Assembly (NCBI RefSeq): GCF_019112545.1
Contig: NW_025064889.1
Coordinates: 480,304-544,303 of the forward strand
DNA length: 64,000 nt
Reading direction: 5' to 3'
From: Guyanagaster necrorhizus
Lineage: Eukaryota > Basidiomycota > Agaricomycetes > Agaricales > Physalacriaceae
The notes under the pieces are model-generated. The model was given only the letters and a program-made list of their open reading frames with translations. It was not told the DNA's origin and made no database searches. The position numbers were made by a program, and so were the translations under genes. Each line of letters starts with the position of its first letter. The first letter of the stretch is position 1. Of the stretch, positions 47,301 to 60,000 are shown in pieces.

Positions 47301-48131
47301 CAGTTCTTAAATCTCCAGTGTCCTTAGCAAGCGTAGCACGGTCCCATAGAGCTTCGATGTTTGATGGATCAAGACTGTACACCTTCCGAAAACAGTACAA
47401 TGCTTGCTGGTTATAGCCAAGGTCTCTGCGGAAAATAAGCAATGAAGAGAAGACATTCACAATAGAGCGACTTACTTGGACTGTCGTGCCAATCGATCCC
47501 ATTCTTCAGCATCGTGTCTTAGATGAGCAGCCATGATGCGAAGCTGAAGAGCCCTATGTTCTTGATTCATGTCGGCACAACACTGGGCCCACACCGACCA
47601 AGCAGAGACGGTACGTGGTTCGATACGAATGACTTCTTGCGTTATACGTATGGCCTCGGGAAGGTTGTTGTCGACATATGCCTGATTACCGTCCCCAATG
47701 AGAGATCTCACTTGTTGGGATAGAACAGGACCTGCAGCACGTCCTTTCTGGTTTCGAGAATTATTCATCAACGTATAAGTAAGTTGAAGAGACACTAACC
47801 TTTTTATGCCTACGACCGATGCCTGACGCTGCCCTCAAATCATCGCGAAATTCAGCGTCGCGGTCTTCGATATTGAAATCCCAATCTTTAGTTAGGCCGG
47901 GGGCATCGCTTCGCTGAATATTCTTTACTAGACGACTGTATGAGGTGAATACCTGCGGGAAAGTAACAAGCAATGGGCGCACTCAAAGTCGCCTTCGATC
48001 TCTCTTTCGGCAAAGATTTCCTCTGGACTGAGGACGGCTTGTTCAATTCCATCGCTCTCATCACCGGAGCTGCTCGCGTCCGAATCATAGGACCCGCTAG
48101 CATCGCTTTCACCATCATGTTCGTCGAGCAT
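44315..48131 (-). CDS. TFC4: Transcription factor IIIC TPR subunit (Tfc4/Sfc4, GTF3C3 ortholog)
   Basis: This subunit of TFIIIC helps recruit TFIIIB to tRNA and 5S genes. The start at 48131 (MLDEHDGESDASGSYDSDAS) gives an acidic N-terminus, then EEIFAEREIEGDFE. The TPR array begins about residue 160: VRSLIGDGNQAYVDNNLPEA, VSAWSVWAQCCADMNQEHRA, LGYNQQALYCFRKVYSLDPS and ARIAYKAILKRFPHDLT. It continues with LGEYENAVDVIRKGCRWLQG and ALFVEIADAYFERELYADAR. The last exons read FGRSFHQLGLYSYAAKHYER and ALIYVMTGATPLAAALYDRW, ending LSL at 44315. Both TPR blocks and the conserved C-terminus are present, so it looks complete. More than a dozen exons. MsrA lies 131 bp upstream on the same strand. Confidence 0.88.
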
Positions 48132-48262
48132 GGCAGAGGAGGAATCGGACGAAGGGAAGGGATGATGGTAAGAGACGAAAAAGGAAATGAGGATATGTAT
48201 CGAAACGTATTGGTACATATTGGTACACTATGTTTACAAAGGCACATTTATTTAAACAGGAA

Positions 48263-49016
48263 TCACCAGTGCAGACGATGGGTTGGGCACTGGTACCCAC
48301 TGGGATTCTTGAACAAATATAGCTGATGATACTCTTCTGCATCCCACCACGGCCCTACCTCGAGAATTTCCGTGACAATCGATTTCCCTTTGGGAGTGAA
48401 GTGCTTGGCCTGCACTTGCTCCGTTACTCGCTTTGCGATCGTCTCTTGTTCCGGCGAGTGCGTGAATATGGCTGAGCGATATTCTATGATAGTGGTCTGA
48501 ATAAAGAGAGGAGAGGAGGGTGTAAGAGACATACGGGTGCCGGTGTCTGCGCCCTGCCTGTTCGCTGTGGTAGGGTCATGGGTGCGGTAGAAGAACTCTG
48601 TGAGCTATTGTCACTAGGGAACTGGTTGGTAGATATATCCATGACGCACCAACAAGCTCATCGTACTTGACAATGGCAGGATCGAATTCAATCTTTACTG
48701 CCTCTGCATGATCCGTCTCGCCAGAGCACACCTCCCTATAACTCGGATTTTGAAAGGTCTCCTTGCCACCAGTATATCCGACGCTTGTCTTTACGATTCC
48801 TTTGCCCTGGGCGGGAGGATAGTGCTTCAAAAATATGTGCTCCACGCCCCAGAAGCATCCGGAAGCAAAGGTGGCTGTTTCAGTTGCGGCTAGGCGAAAT
48901 GAGTGTGGTAATGAAGCCAATGGAGCAGAATACGAACCGCTCATGGATGCACGATACAGGGAATTGTCGAAGGGCTTTCCAGAGAGCAAAACCTGTAATT
49001 TTAAACGACTGAGCAT
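48263..49016 (-). CDS. MXR1: Peptide methionine sulfoxide reductase MsrA
   Basis: It reduces methionine-S-sulfoxide in proteins with thioredoxin as donor. The start at 49016 (MLSRLKLQVLLSGKPF) gives a basic, hydroxylated leader that could target mitochondria. A second in-frame start (MSGSYSAPLASL) would give a cytosolic form. The catalytic motif is ASGCFWGVEH, followed by VGYTGGKETFQNPSYREVCS and GETDHAEAVKIEFDP. One intron joins to EFFYRTHDPTTANRQGADTG; a second intron joins TQYRSAIFTHSPEQE. The family C-terminus AEEYHQLYLFKNPSGYQCPT is present, and the stop is at 48263. The catalytic Cys and surrounding Phe-Trp-Gly are intact. The divergent LeuRS gene starts 216 bp away. Confidence 0.93.
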
Positions 49017-49232
49017 GAATGAGGAAGATAAGATTAGATTCGGGATTCCAGGTCCGTGATTGATCTGACTTCGGGTATGACCAGGTGACTCGAATTTTTT
49101 GTTGATCGATTTCGTCTTTGCTTTACACGCCGACAATCAGGCTCTCCTGATTTAGGCGATTCCCTTTCGACTACGCTCCTGCCACGCTCATTGGTGACGC
49201 GACCTTGCACCCTATCTCGCACCTTCTCTGCC
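49017..49232. promoter_or_regulatory. Divergent promoter between MsrA and leucyl-tRNA synthetase
   Basis: This is a 216-bp interval between two opposite start codons, so it must supply both core promoters and both 5' UTRs. No TATA box is evident. The assignment rests on geometry only. Confidence 0.5.
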
Positions 49233-52200
49233 ATGTCCAATACCATCGAGCTCGCACAGACTGCGAAGCGGGACTACCTCATCGATCTCGAGAAGAAATA
49301 CCAGGCAAAATGGCAGTCCGAAAAGCTCTTCGAAGTCAATGCACCATCGCCTGTAGAACTTGCGGGCTTGTCCAAGGAGCAAATACATGAAAAATTTCCC
49401 AAGTGGTTCGGCAACTTTCCCTTTCCCTACATGAACGGCTCTCTCCATCTCGGACATGCATTCACTATCAGCAAAATCGAGTTCGCGGCAGGCTATGAAC
49501 GCATGCTTGGCAAACGTGTCTTGTTTCCCCATGGCTTCCATGTCACCGGCCTGCCCATCAAGGCCAGTTCCGACAAGATCATCCGGGAGATGAGTCTTTT
49601 CGGGAGGGAATTTGAAAACTTTGGCGAGGTACAAGCAAAACTGGAGGCCGAAAAGGAGGCCAAAGAGAACGAGGAGGAAGCTAGGGATCCTGCTGCTGTC
49701 GACAAGTCCAAGGCAAAGAAGGGCAAGCTTCAGGCAAAATCCACGGGCCATACATATCAGTTCCAAATTATGGAGAGTATCGGAATACCTAAATCCGAAA
49801 TCAGCAAGTTTGCGGACCCATTGTACTGGCTGGAGTATTTCCCTCCCATCGCAATCCAGGACAACAATGCCTTTGGTTCGCGGATTGACTGGAGACGTCG
49901 CTTTTTGACGACCCAGGCGAACCCGTATTATGATGCGTTCGTGAGATGGCAAGTGAACAAGCTGCATAAACAGAATAGAATTAAATTTGGCGAAAGGTAA
50001 GTCTTTGTGATGTTTTTGAAGAAAGAATGCGAATGGGCTTGTAGGTATACCATATATAGCGAGAAGGACGGTCAACCGTGTATGGATCATGATCGTCAGG
50101 ATGGCGAGGGTGTGGGCCCGCAAGAGTTCACAGGCATCAAGCTCGAGGTTCTAGAGTGGGCACCAAACGCAGAGGCCATTAAAAGCAAGGTCGGCGGGAG
50201 AAAGGTGTATATGGTGGCGGCGACCTTGAGACCGGAGACCATGTACGCTTCATCATTCTTTACTCTTACTTTCTAACTCGCCATTAGGTACGGTCAGACA
50301 AATTGCTTCGTGGGTACAAATCTCAAGTACGGCGTGTATGCAGTCAACGATGCGGAAGCGTTCCTATGCACACATCGCGCCATGAGGAACATGACATTCC
50401 AAAAGATTACCAAAGAACATGGCGTTATCGAGCAGCTTTCAGAAATAGAGGGTCGGGATCTCGTTGGTACGAAAGTGAGCGCTCCGTACAGCGTGTACAC
50501 CCAGGGCGTCTATGTCCTACCGATGGATGGCGTCCTGGCAACCAAGGGTACCGGAGTAGTTACCAGTGTCCCTTCCGATTCTCCTGACGACTGGGTCACC
50601 GTCGCTGATCTCAGGAAAAAGCCTGAGTACTACGGGGTCAATCCCGACTGGCTAGCGGGTCGCGAAGCCGTGCCGTTGATCAAGACGAGCTATGGTGATA
50701 TGGTTGCTGCCGAGGTTGTTAAGAAGCTAAAAATTAACAGCCAGAAGGATACGAAGCAGCTCGCGGAGGCAAAGGAAATTGCGTACAAGGAGGGCTTTTA
50801 TAGTGGCGTCATGCTCATCGGCAAGTATAAGGGTGAGACGGTGCAGGACGCTAAACCTAAGGCGAGGGCTGATATGATTGCTGAGGGTCTTGCGTTTGCG
50901 TACGCAGAGCCCGAAGGCGTTGTTACCTCGAGGAGTGGCGACGACTGTGTCGTTGCGTTGATGGACCAGTGGTATATTGATTACGGCGAACCTTCCTGGC
51001 GAGCAGAGACGGAGAGGCTGGTTGCCAGAATGGAGATGTACACACACGAGACGAGGAATGCGTTTGAAAAGGTATTAGCCTGGCTGAACAAGTGGGCTTG
51101 TGCTAGGACGTACGGCCTCGGTTCGGACTTGCCCTGGGACCCTCACTTCATGGTAGAGAGTCTGAGTGACTCCACTATCTACATGAGTTATTATACTGTG
51201 GCGCAGTTGCTGCATGGTAAGCGCACTTTTCGGTTCAAACATCTCGTTCTGATCGTCACGTAGAAAACAGTATCGATGGCTCGAAACCGGGTCCTCTGGG
51301 CATCAAACCCGACCAGATGACGGATGAGATCTGGGAGTATGTCTTCTGCGATGGTCCCTGGCCTAATCCCGCGCCCATGCCCCAAGGAAAAGCCGACGCT
51401 TTGAAGCACGAATTCAACTACTTTTATCCGTTTGACATACGGTCGTCTGCGAAAGATCTTATTGGCAATCACCTAACCTTTGCGTTGTACAACCACGTCG
51501 CACTATTCCCCGAGGACAAGTGGCCTTTGAGCATGCGCACAAATGGTCATCTAATGCTGAACGGAAAGAAGATGAGTAAGAGTACCGGAAACTCTTTGAC
51601 TCTCAGGGAGGCGACGGAAAAGTTTGGCGCAGACGCGACACGGCTTAGTTTGGCGGATGCTGGCGACGGCATCGAAGATGCGAATTTTGAGGAGAAGACA
51701 GCGAATGCTAACATCCTGCGGGTGCACACCTTGCTGGCATGGTGTGAGGAAATGATAGAGGACGAGAAGAACCTTCGGCACGGCGAGAAGCTGTATCACG
51801 ACCGGGTGTTCGAAGAAGAAATCAACGATCTGATCAATATTACCCAAAGTCATTATGCAGCAACGAACTACAAGGATGCTCTAAAATACGGCTTTTACGA
51901 GCTCCAAGGCGTGCGGGATTGGTATCGAGAAGTTACCGTTGACACCGGTATGCACGGGGATCTCATCAAGTACTGGATTCAAATCGCCTCCTTGCTCATC
52001 GCTCCAATTGCACCTCACTTTGCTGAACACATCCACTCTGCGATCCTCAAGAATCCGACGTCGATACAACTCGCCTTGTGGCCTACTCCCTCGAAACCTG
52101 TTGATAGGACACTCATCGAAGCGGGGCAGTATATGCGCGGCACGACCAAAATGATTCGAGATGCTGAGACGAGTTTGCTGAAGATGCTAGCCAAATTGAA

Positions 52201-52728
52201 CAAGGGCGGCAAGGGGGGCAAGTCTCAGCAGACTTTTGACCCAAAGAAACCAAAAAGTGTCAGAGTATACGTGGCGAAATCTTTCCCTGAATGGCAGGAT
52301 ACGTGTGTTGGCATCCTGCGGGAGGTCTACGCTGAAAAATCAGACAAGTTCAATGATGCCAAGGTGAAGGAGCTGTTAATACAGAAAGGGCTGATTAAGG
52401 ATAAGAGGGCTATGCCGTTCATACAGGGCTTCAAGGTAAGGCTTCTAGGTTACAGGTCCAGTCTGATGTCTGATTCATCATCATCTAGAAACGCATACAA
52501 CAGTTTGGCGCAGAGACGGCGTTCCATCGCACTTTGCCATTCTCTGAGAGCGCCGTCCTGGCGGAGATGTTGTCATATCTGAAGAAAACCCTTTCTCTGG
52601 TTGATGCCGATATTTTGAGTGTCGAGGAAGCGCTAGAGAAGCAAGAAGCTGGGTTCACAAAGAGCATAATAGAGTCGTCGGAGCCAGGATGCCCAACGTT
52701 TGAGTATCGGAATGTATGGAAGCTCTAG
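49233..52728 (+). CDS. CDC60: Cytosolic leucyl-tRNA synthetase
   Basis: It charges tRNA-Leu in the cytosol and belongs to class Ia. The start at 49233 ([20 protein letters not shown]) is followed by [20 protein letters not shown], the HIGH-type ATP motif as HLGH. Then come [16 protein letters not shown] and, after an intron, the editing domain ([15 protein letters not shown], then the Thr-rich loop). Later exons read [20 protein letters not shown] and [14 protein letters not shown], the KMSKS loop. The anticodon-binding and C-terminal domains run to NVWKL at 52728. About five short introns, and all key motifs are intact. The insert after FENFGEVQ fits the eukaryotic/archaeal form rather than the mitochondrial one. 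The long antisense frame at 49,212-50,123 is a shadow. Confidence 0.95.
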
Positions 52729-52895
52729 ATTTAATGATATAGAAGTTTGATTCCTCTGTTTCAGGAGAGCCAACTACGTTTTAAAAATTAAAATAAAGGT
52801 ACCATAGTAGGACGGCAATGGTCAGGGAAAGAAAAGAAACATATACACTAATTCCACTTCCACCGCAGATCAATCGTCATGAATTGCTTCGCGGC

Positions 52896-53406
52896 TCAAA
52901 CACTAAAGAAAGGTTGCTCATCCTGTTGCTGTTGTTTCGCAAAAGGATTATGCCCCGTCATCTGCTTAGACATTATCCTTGCCTGACCGTATCTTAACGC
53001 GCCTACATTACCGAACGTGTCCTGACCATCGTCCCGGTTTGCGAGAAGATTTGCCAAGTGTTCGTTCTCATCTGGCCGGGATTTGACCACAGGCCCAGTG
53101 GGCTTATTATTGATAGGCGATGGTCCGGGAGATGGAGAGAAGTTTAAATGGTGATTGAAAGAGGAGAGGTCAACATTCTGGTTGTTGTTGGCATAAGTGC
53201 CTTGAAGGTTAAACTGAGGCGTAGGATGAGGAGAGGGCGAAGATCTAGGTTGAGAGTGGCTGGGAGAAGGTGCGAAGGGATTGTTCGACCTGAAGCATTC
53301 TTCATTAGTGGTCCAATTGGCATGACATACGGAGAACCCACCCAAAGCCAGTCGGCTGCGCCATAATTGACTGCTGCTGTTGCATGAACGCATTCTGTTG
53401 TTGTTG

Positions 53407-53437
<31 letters not shown>

Positions 53438-54654
53438 AATAGCAATTGCTGTCTCATCCACTCGTCATTTTGCGCTTGCTGCTGCTGTTGTAAGAGAAAT
53501 TGCTGTTGCATAAGCATCTAGACAAACGCCGTCAGGATATCCCTAATATCGACAGACAAAAAAGTTCTTTACCTCTTGCTCAGCCTGAGCCTGTTGCTGA
53601 TATGGATTGAACGCAGTGAATTGTGGCTGAATTTGGGTAAACTGTGGCTGAATTTGCGTGAATTGGGGTTGTAGACCAATAGTATACGGCGTAGGGTCGC
53701 TCATGTTGCCCATTGGGAAGGGATTGTTGCTGATGGGCGTAGACCTGGGCAAGAAGTGAGTTTAACGAAAAGGAAAGACAAAAAAAGGATGCTAACAGCT
53801 GATTCTGGTCATCGAAAAGCGCAGAAGAATTGGAGTCTTCAACGGCCTTATGCCGCTTCTCCTCCTCCTCTTCGCTAAGTTTGATGGCTGCCTGAAGGTC
53901 CCTCTCTTCAGCGGTGATCCGCTCCTGCGCCAATGTCCGCTTGCTCTCTTCAATGGCTTTTCTCAGATCGTCCTCATCCCCGTTCCTCCTATTCGGTGGG
54001 TTGCTATTCAGACTACGGCGCTGGCGGTTCTCATCGACATCGTCGTCGGGTTCGTCATAGTCGCCTCCAGCACCGCGTATCATCCGGTCCCGCATGCTCG
54101 CCCGGGCCCTCCTCTCTTGGCGCAGTCGACCCTCATCAAGCAACAAGCTAGTGATGTCCTTCGCCTTTTGACGCACATTGGCGCCCTGGTCCTTCCCTTC
54201 TTCATCAAGGTATTGGAATTCCTTGAGGGTCTTGATTATGTAGACGTTGTCACGGAAGTAGATGACGACATTTTCGGAACCTTGGTGAAGACAGTAGTCA
54301 AGCACAGTGAGACTCTGGCCATCGCATTAGCAAACAACAAGCAAGAGATGGCGGAGGGTTCCCCTCTCACCTTGAATACATGCCGCCAATTCTTGCCCTT
54401 GTCATTCAACCTCTTATCGAGCATCTCCATTATTTCCACGAAATCATTTCTGTATGACAGATGTTACGTTCAGGTTCTACGGATAGCAGATCCACTGACT
54501 GATTGTATGTCAATTGGGCTATCTCGTTCATTTGCGTGCCACTGGGGCCCCAAGGATCGTTGCTGGTCGCATCACGGACCTTTGCCTGTGTGTCAGAGTA
54601 ACCCTTCGTATAATTTTTGGTGACACGGATAACACTCTTTCCAAAGTGTTGCAT
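52896..54654 (-). CDS. ENT1: Epsin (ENTH-domain endocytic adaptor, Ent1/2-like)
   Basis: Epsins bind PtdIns(4,5)P2 and clathrin and bend membranes during endocytosis. The start at 54654 (MQHFGKSVIRVTKNYTKGYS) is followed by QAKVRDATSNDPWGPSGTQM, then EIMEMLDKRLNDKGKNWRHV, and LTVLDYCLHQGSENVVIYFR, giving a complete ENTH domain. Two ubiquitin-interacting motifs follow (DDLRKAIEESKRTL and RDLQAAIKLSEEEEE). Then come NPF motifs for EH-domain partners (ISNNPFPMG, SNNPFAPS, HNPFAKQ), a QPQFTQI tandem repeat and a polyglutamine tract of about 16 near 53,400. The protein ends at 52896. Five or six exons. It is divergent from SMC2 with 168 bp between starts. Confidence 0.9.
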
Positions 54655-54822
54655 GCTGGCTGTGGGAGTGAAATGGCGTCAGGCTCACTGCGGGTGGCTG
54701 TGCTTCCACTTTGCCCGGGACTCGGCAGGTTCCGAAGTCCGGCATGGGTCACATGATAGACGCGCCGGTGACGATGCGAGTGACAGTAACGCCCTCATTT
54801 CAACCTTTCGCGACCACCAACG
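54655..54822. promoter_or_regulatory. Divergent promoter between epsin and SMC2
   Basis: A 168-bp interval between opposite start codons. It has to serve both genes. No recognisable core elements; inferred from layout. Confidence 0.5.
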
Positions 54823-57800
54823 ATGCGGATAGAAGAACTCGTCCTGGAAGGTGGGGGGTTTTCCCGGAAATGTTGTGGTGCTTCCTGACTTTTTTATGTC
54901 AAGGATTCAAGTCCTATCCAGTTCGAACCCAAATTACTGGCTGGGACCCGTCTTTCAACGCGATTACTGGGCTCAATGGATCCGGGAAATCAAACATTCT
55001 CGACGCGATTGCGTTTGTGCTTGGGATAACTAACATGTCCGTGGTGCGTAGACTGGCGTTCTTTGTTGTCTTTGTGACCCAACGAGGTTGCAGATGCGTG
55101 CGGCAAACCAGCAAGACCTCATATACAAGCGCGGACAAGCAGGAGTCACAAAAGCAAGCGTCACTATCGTCTTCGACAACTCAGACCGCTCCAAGAGTCC
55201 CCTTGGGCTGGAGGATCAAAAGCAGATTACCGTTACTCGTCAGGTGCGTGGCGTTGTTATAATACAGGCCTTTTTAATAAGAACTAGGTGGCGCTTCCCA
55301 ACGTTTCAAAATACCTCCTCAACGGTCACAAAGCTCCTCAACAAACCATCCAAAATCTCTTCCAGTCCGTCCAGCTCAACATCAATAACCCCAACTTCGT
55401 CATCATGCAAGGGCGCATCACCAAGGTGCTCAATATGAAGCCTCAGGAGATTTTGGGCATGGTCGAGGAAGCAGCCGGAACGCGGATGTTTGAGGATCGA
55501 AAGGACAAGGCAAAGAAGACAATGGCAAAAAAGGAGAAACGCGTTGACGAAATCACTGCGGTGCTGCAGGAAGAAATTGCACCTAAGCTTGACAAGCTTC
55601 GGAAGGAGAAGAAGGCGTTCCTGGACTACCAGAAGGCTGTAGAACAGCTAGAGCTTCTTGGGAAGAAGCTGCACGCGTTAGAGTGGCACGATGCGAAACA
55701 GAGGGTCGACTCGAAGGAGAAAGAGGCTGAGCAGAAGCGAGAGGAGGTCAGGACGCGGCAGGATGAGAAAAAGAAGGGGACACGAGATTTGAAGGCTGCC
55801 GAGGAAGATGCTGCCGAGGTGCAGAAGAAGAAGGATGCTGAGATGCGAAAGGGCGGCAAGCTAAGCAAGTTGGAGGGAGACGTAGTTGAGCTGGACAAGG
55901 AGCTCACCAAGCTGCGAACGCAAGTTCAGCTAAAGGAGAGCTCTATCATGGATGATGACAAGAGCACCGAAAATGCCAAAGACGAGATACGGCGGGTATG
56001 TTTTTCAGTCTTTTGAGAGACGCCGAGCTGACGGTAACCAGCTTGAAGCTTCATTAGCCCAGCAGCAGACCGAAGTGGAGAAGATTACGGCTGAACATAC
56101 CACCGTCAAGGACGTCCACTCAAAGATTCAGCAAAAGCTTACATCCGATGAAGAGCTGCTGCAGTCATTATTGACTGGGCTTTCTTCGAACCGTACAAAT
56201 ACTAACGGCGGGGGTTATTTAGGCCAGATTGCGGAGGCGCGAGCCAGGGGTGCTCAGGCACGAGCAGAGGAAGAACAGAGCAGAATTACGTTGTCGATGC
56301 AGGAGAAGGATCTCAAGGATCGACAAAATCGGTGGAAGGAGGTTGAACGCGACGCGGGGGAAGGCAAGCGGAGGATCCAAGCACTCAAGACAGACCTCGA
56401 GCGATATAGGCGGCAAGCCGAAAAATGCGGATGGAACAGAGAGATGGAGGAGACTTTCGAGAGCCAGCTTAGGGACCTAAAGGCACTTATTCGTCAACTC
56501 ATCGACGTAAGTCGTCTTTCTCTGTGAATGATACTTTTGTGACTTTGTTTGAACAGAGACGCGACTACGTCAAGCAGAATCTAGGAGGGCTCGACTTTGA
56601 TTACCAGGCACCACCCAACTTCGACCGGCAGAACGTTAAGGGTCGTCTAGCGACACTGGTCTCGCTCGCCAAGGGAAACTACAACAAGGCCGCAGCTTTG
56701 GAGGCTACAGCTGGTGGACGGCTGTACAATGTCGTCGTCAAGGACGAGAAAGTCGGCAAGGATCTACTGACAAACGGGAACCTTAGAAAGAAAGTGACGG
56801 TTATTCCTCTCAACCAGATCCAGCCTTCTTCAGTCCCTCCCCAAAAGGTCTCTCGGGTAGAACAGCTCGTCGCGGGAAAGGCCAAGGTTGCGCTCTCATT
56901 GGTTGGCTACCCTGACGAAGTGAAGAATGCCATGGCGTATGCGTTTGGAAGCACCTTCGTCTGCGAGGACGCTCAGACGGCGAAGACTGTAACGTTCAAC
57001 AAGGAGATTGGAGCGCGCACTGTGACGTTGGAGGGTGATGTGTACGAGCCTTCGGGGACGTTGAGCGGAGGGTCTGCGTCGCAGAGTAGTGGTGTGTTGT
57101 TGAGGGTGCAGGAGCTCATCGAGGCGGAAGCGAAGCTAGCTGATGTTCAAGGCCTGTTGGTGGTGCATGAGACGGATGGAGAGAAGAACCGGAAGAAGAG
57201 GGAAGATTGGAAGGCTTTGGAGAGGCAGATTGAGATGAAAGAGCACGAATTACAGTTGTTGGAACGCCAAGTTGGGGGAAGTACCGCTGGTAGAGTAAGA
57301 TTTTGTGCTTCTCATTCTCAAGCGAGTTGAGCCTAACTGTGTATGTAGCTCGAGGACGATATCAAGACGCTATCACAAAGCATTCAAGCGCTGCAGAAGA
57401 ACGTCCACGATGCGAAGGAGAAGCAAAAGACAGCCGACGAGCAATGCAAGAAGCTTCAACGCGATATGGATGAGTTCAAGAATAACAAAGATGGCAAGAT
57501 CGACGAACTAAAGGTGGTGATTTGCAATGGCCCTTGCAGCGCGGTGTTTCGCTAATGTATTGTTTTAGGCCGGTATTCAGAAGCAAAAGGCGGTGCTACA
57601 GAAGCATGCTGTTGTGGTGAAAGAAACGCAAAAGAAGCTGCAAACTGCGATGCTGGAGCTGCGTCTGTTATCTTTATTCCTACTGTAACGAAGAAATGCT
57701 GATGGTCACGGCAGAGCAAATGCAAATCGATATCAACACTTCGAAGGCCACACTAGAGGAAGTTGTCGCCGGTGGTGATAAGCTACGAAAGGAGCTTGAG

Positions 57801-59078
57801 AAACTTGTCCAGCACGTTGCGGATGAACAGGTGCTTTGATCACATTGCTTTTTTGGTCGACATCGACTAAGCGTTATAAATAGAAATCCTATGAGACGGC
57901 ATATCAGGAGCTTGAACAAGAACGGGCGACGCTCTCCCGGTTTGACGGTCAACTGAAGGAGCTCGAAGGGGTCATCAGGGCGAAGAAGAAAGCACTCGTT
58001 GGTGCTGATGCTGATTTAACCAAGTTGGACCATGCGATACAGAATCTGGAGAAGGAGCGAAAAGCTGCGGTCCATCAGGTTGACTCTTCGGAGAAAAATT
58101 ACGAGTGGATTTTGCAGGAGCACGAGTAGGCCTTGCTTATTCTCTGGGAGCTTGAGCTGACATGTCTCCCATCTCTAGTCAGTTCAACAGGCCTGGAGGC
58201 AAGTATGACTTTCGGCAGTGTGATATGGGCAAGCTCAGGGAGGAGGTGATCGAGCTGGAGAACAAGCAGAAGGTGCAGAGGAAGAAAGTCAATTATAAGG
58301 TGGTGAATATGATTGATGAGTTAGCCTTTTCGTATTTGTTCCCTGTTGGTCGGCTAATTAGGCCTTGTAGCGTTGAGAAGAGGGAGTTATCTCTACAAAA
58401 CATGCTTGAAACGGTGCTGGGCGACAAGAAGAAGATTGAACAGACTATCGAGGAGCTCGATCGATATAAGCGGGATGCACTTCAGAATACGTGGACAAAG
58501 GTGTCTAAGTAGGTCCTTCGGCTACTCATTCCATTGACCCGCAATGCTGATGTCGTACACCAGAGATTTTGGCGACATCTTCCGAGAGCTCCTGCCAGGA
58601 AATTACGCCAAGCTCCAACCGCCTGAAGGCCTCGACATGACTGAGGGCCTAGAAGTCAAAGTCCAGCTCGGCATGGTGTGGAAGCAAAGCTTGACGGAGC
58701 TGAGTGGAGGACAGAGGTCTGCAAGAATACATTCCCTTGTTTACGTGGATCTGACGTTCATCTAGATCCCTCATCGCTCTGTCGCTTATCATGGCCTTGC
58801 TCCAATTCAAACCTGCTCCAATGTACATCCTTGATGAGATCGACGCGGCACTGGATCTGTCACATACGCAGCATATCGGGCATCTATTCCGGACACGGTT
58901 CAAGGGGTCGCAGTTTATTGTGGTGTCATTGAAGGAGGGATTGTTTACAAATGCAAATGTGTTGTTCAGAGCAAGGTTCAGGGATGGGACATCAATTGTG
59001 GAGCGGACCGCTAGTAGGAGTGGATCAATACTATATACGGAGGAGGGGCAGGAAGGGAGGGGAGGCAGGAGAAGATAA
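54823..59078 (+). CDS. SMC2: Condensin subunit SMC2
   Basis: An ATPase of the condensin complex that compacts mitotic chromosomes with SMC4. Exon 1 is tiny: MRIEELVLE (start 54823), joined by a roughly 54-nt intron to [20 protein letters not shown]. The Walker A motif is [14 protein letters not shown], followed by [19 protein letters not shown] with its intron, then [20 protein letters not shown]. Long coiled coils flank a hinge around [19 protein letters not shown] and [20 protein letters not shown]. The C-terminal head has [15 protein letters not shown] (signature) spliced to [20 protein letters not shown] and [14 protein letters not shown] (Walker B and D loop). It ends with a Gly/Arg tail at 59078. 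About ten introns; all catalytic motifs are intact. The CpG-free block starts about 40 bp before its stop codon. Confidence 0.95.
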
Positions 59079-59319
59079 TTCTTGGCTGCAGATAAGTTAT
59101 TTACTGTGATATGTATTGGTTGCAATGTATGACTTGACCATTGTATGTTCTTTTCTGTTACTATTGTTGATAGTCTAGGATTGGTAGGAATACCTGGTAT
59201 ATCTGACTCAATTGCTTCCATTCATCATCTGAAAACTTTATCTCATGAATATTGCATGAGGCAGGAAGCTGACTGCTTGATGCAGCATTTGAGGCTGATC
59301 TTTGAGGCTGAGAATTGTA

Positions 59320-60000
59320 GGGTTTCAGGCAAGCACAAGATAAATGCCCTTTTTCTCCATGGTTGAAGCACTTTTCTTCTTTTCAGAGTGCATCTATATC
59401 CATCAGCTGCCCCTGACCACCATGCACAGTTCCAGTTCCTATCCTCTTGTCATTTGTAGTCATCCCTTTTGGGGCTGACCCACCATTGACAGCCTTTCCT
59501 CCACTCATGGTGGCTTTTACTTCCTCATGTCCAAGAGTGTTGATTTGATAATTGTAGTCCATCCACAAAATCCTTCTGTTCCACTTGTTATAGATGGAGA
59601 GAAAATCATTGTCCCCATGGGCAATAGTATTGCAGAGATTGGGTCAGACTGAAGTTGGTCTGCTGTAAGACCCACCATTTGGCTGCATGGACTTTCTGTT
59701 CTGCATCTAGTTTGAATCATTTTTGTACAGCTTCCTTAAACCATGGATAGGAGGGATATCTCCATCACTCAGTGATTGAGTCATAAAAATACTGCTCTTG
59801 TAGGCTCCACCATTCTTGTGCTGTGCCTTCAAACCAGGTGGTGCAGAATATCACCCAGTGAGGGCTAAATCTGGCAGAGTTCATAGAGAAATAGGTGTTG
59901 TATACTTCAAAATATGCTTTGCATTGTTGGAAGAAGTGCTTTAGGTCTAGGCTTTCTTCTTTGAACAGCACAGGTTCTTGAGCAATGGTCAGCTTCAGAT
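59320..60000 (-). mobile_element. Degenerate Ty3/gypsy gag relic
   Basis: On the minus strand, in order, the segments read QEPVLFKEESLDLKHFFQQC, then FCTTWFEGTAQEWWSLQ (the retrotransposon gag core with its conserved GTAQxWW), then LMDIDAL, the MDID motif that commonly precedes the nucleocapsid knuckle. About 59,325-59,375 reads KCFNHGEKGHLSCAC, a CCHC zinc knuckle with one ligand changed to His and a Cys where Arg is usual. The last change fits CGT to TGT. Frames are interrupted between these parts, so no functional protein can be made. Confidence 0.65.

Noticed and set aside
49212..50123. 303-codon open frame on the minus strand
   Set aside because: It lies antisense to the well-supported leucyl-tRNA synthetase exon 1 and has no family similarity; it reflects codon bias of the sense gene.
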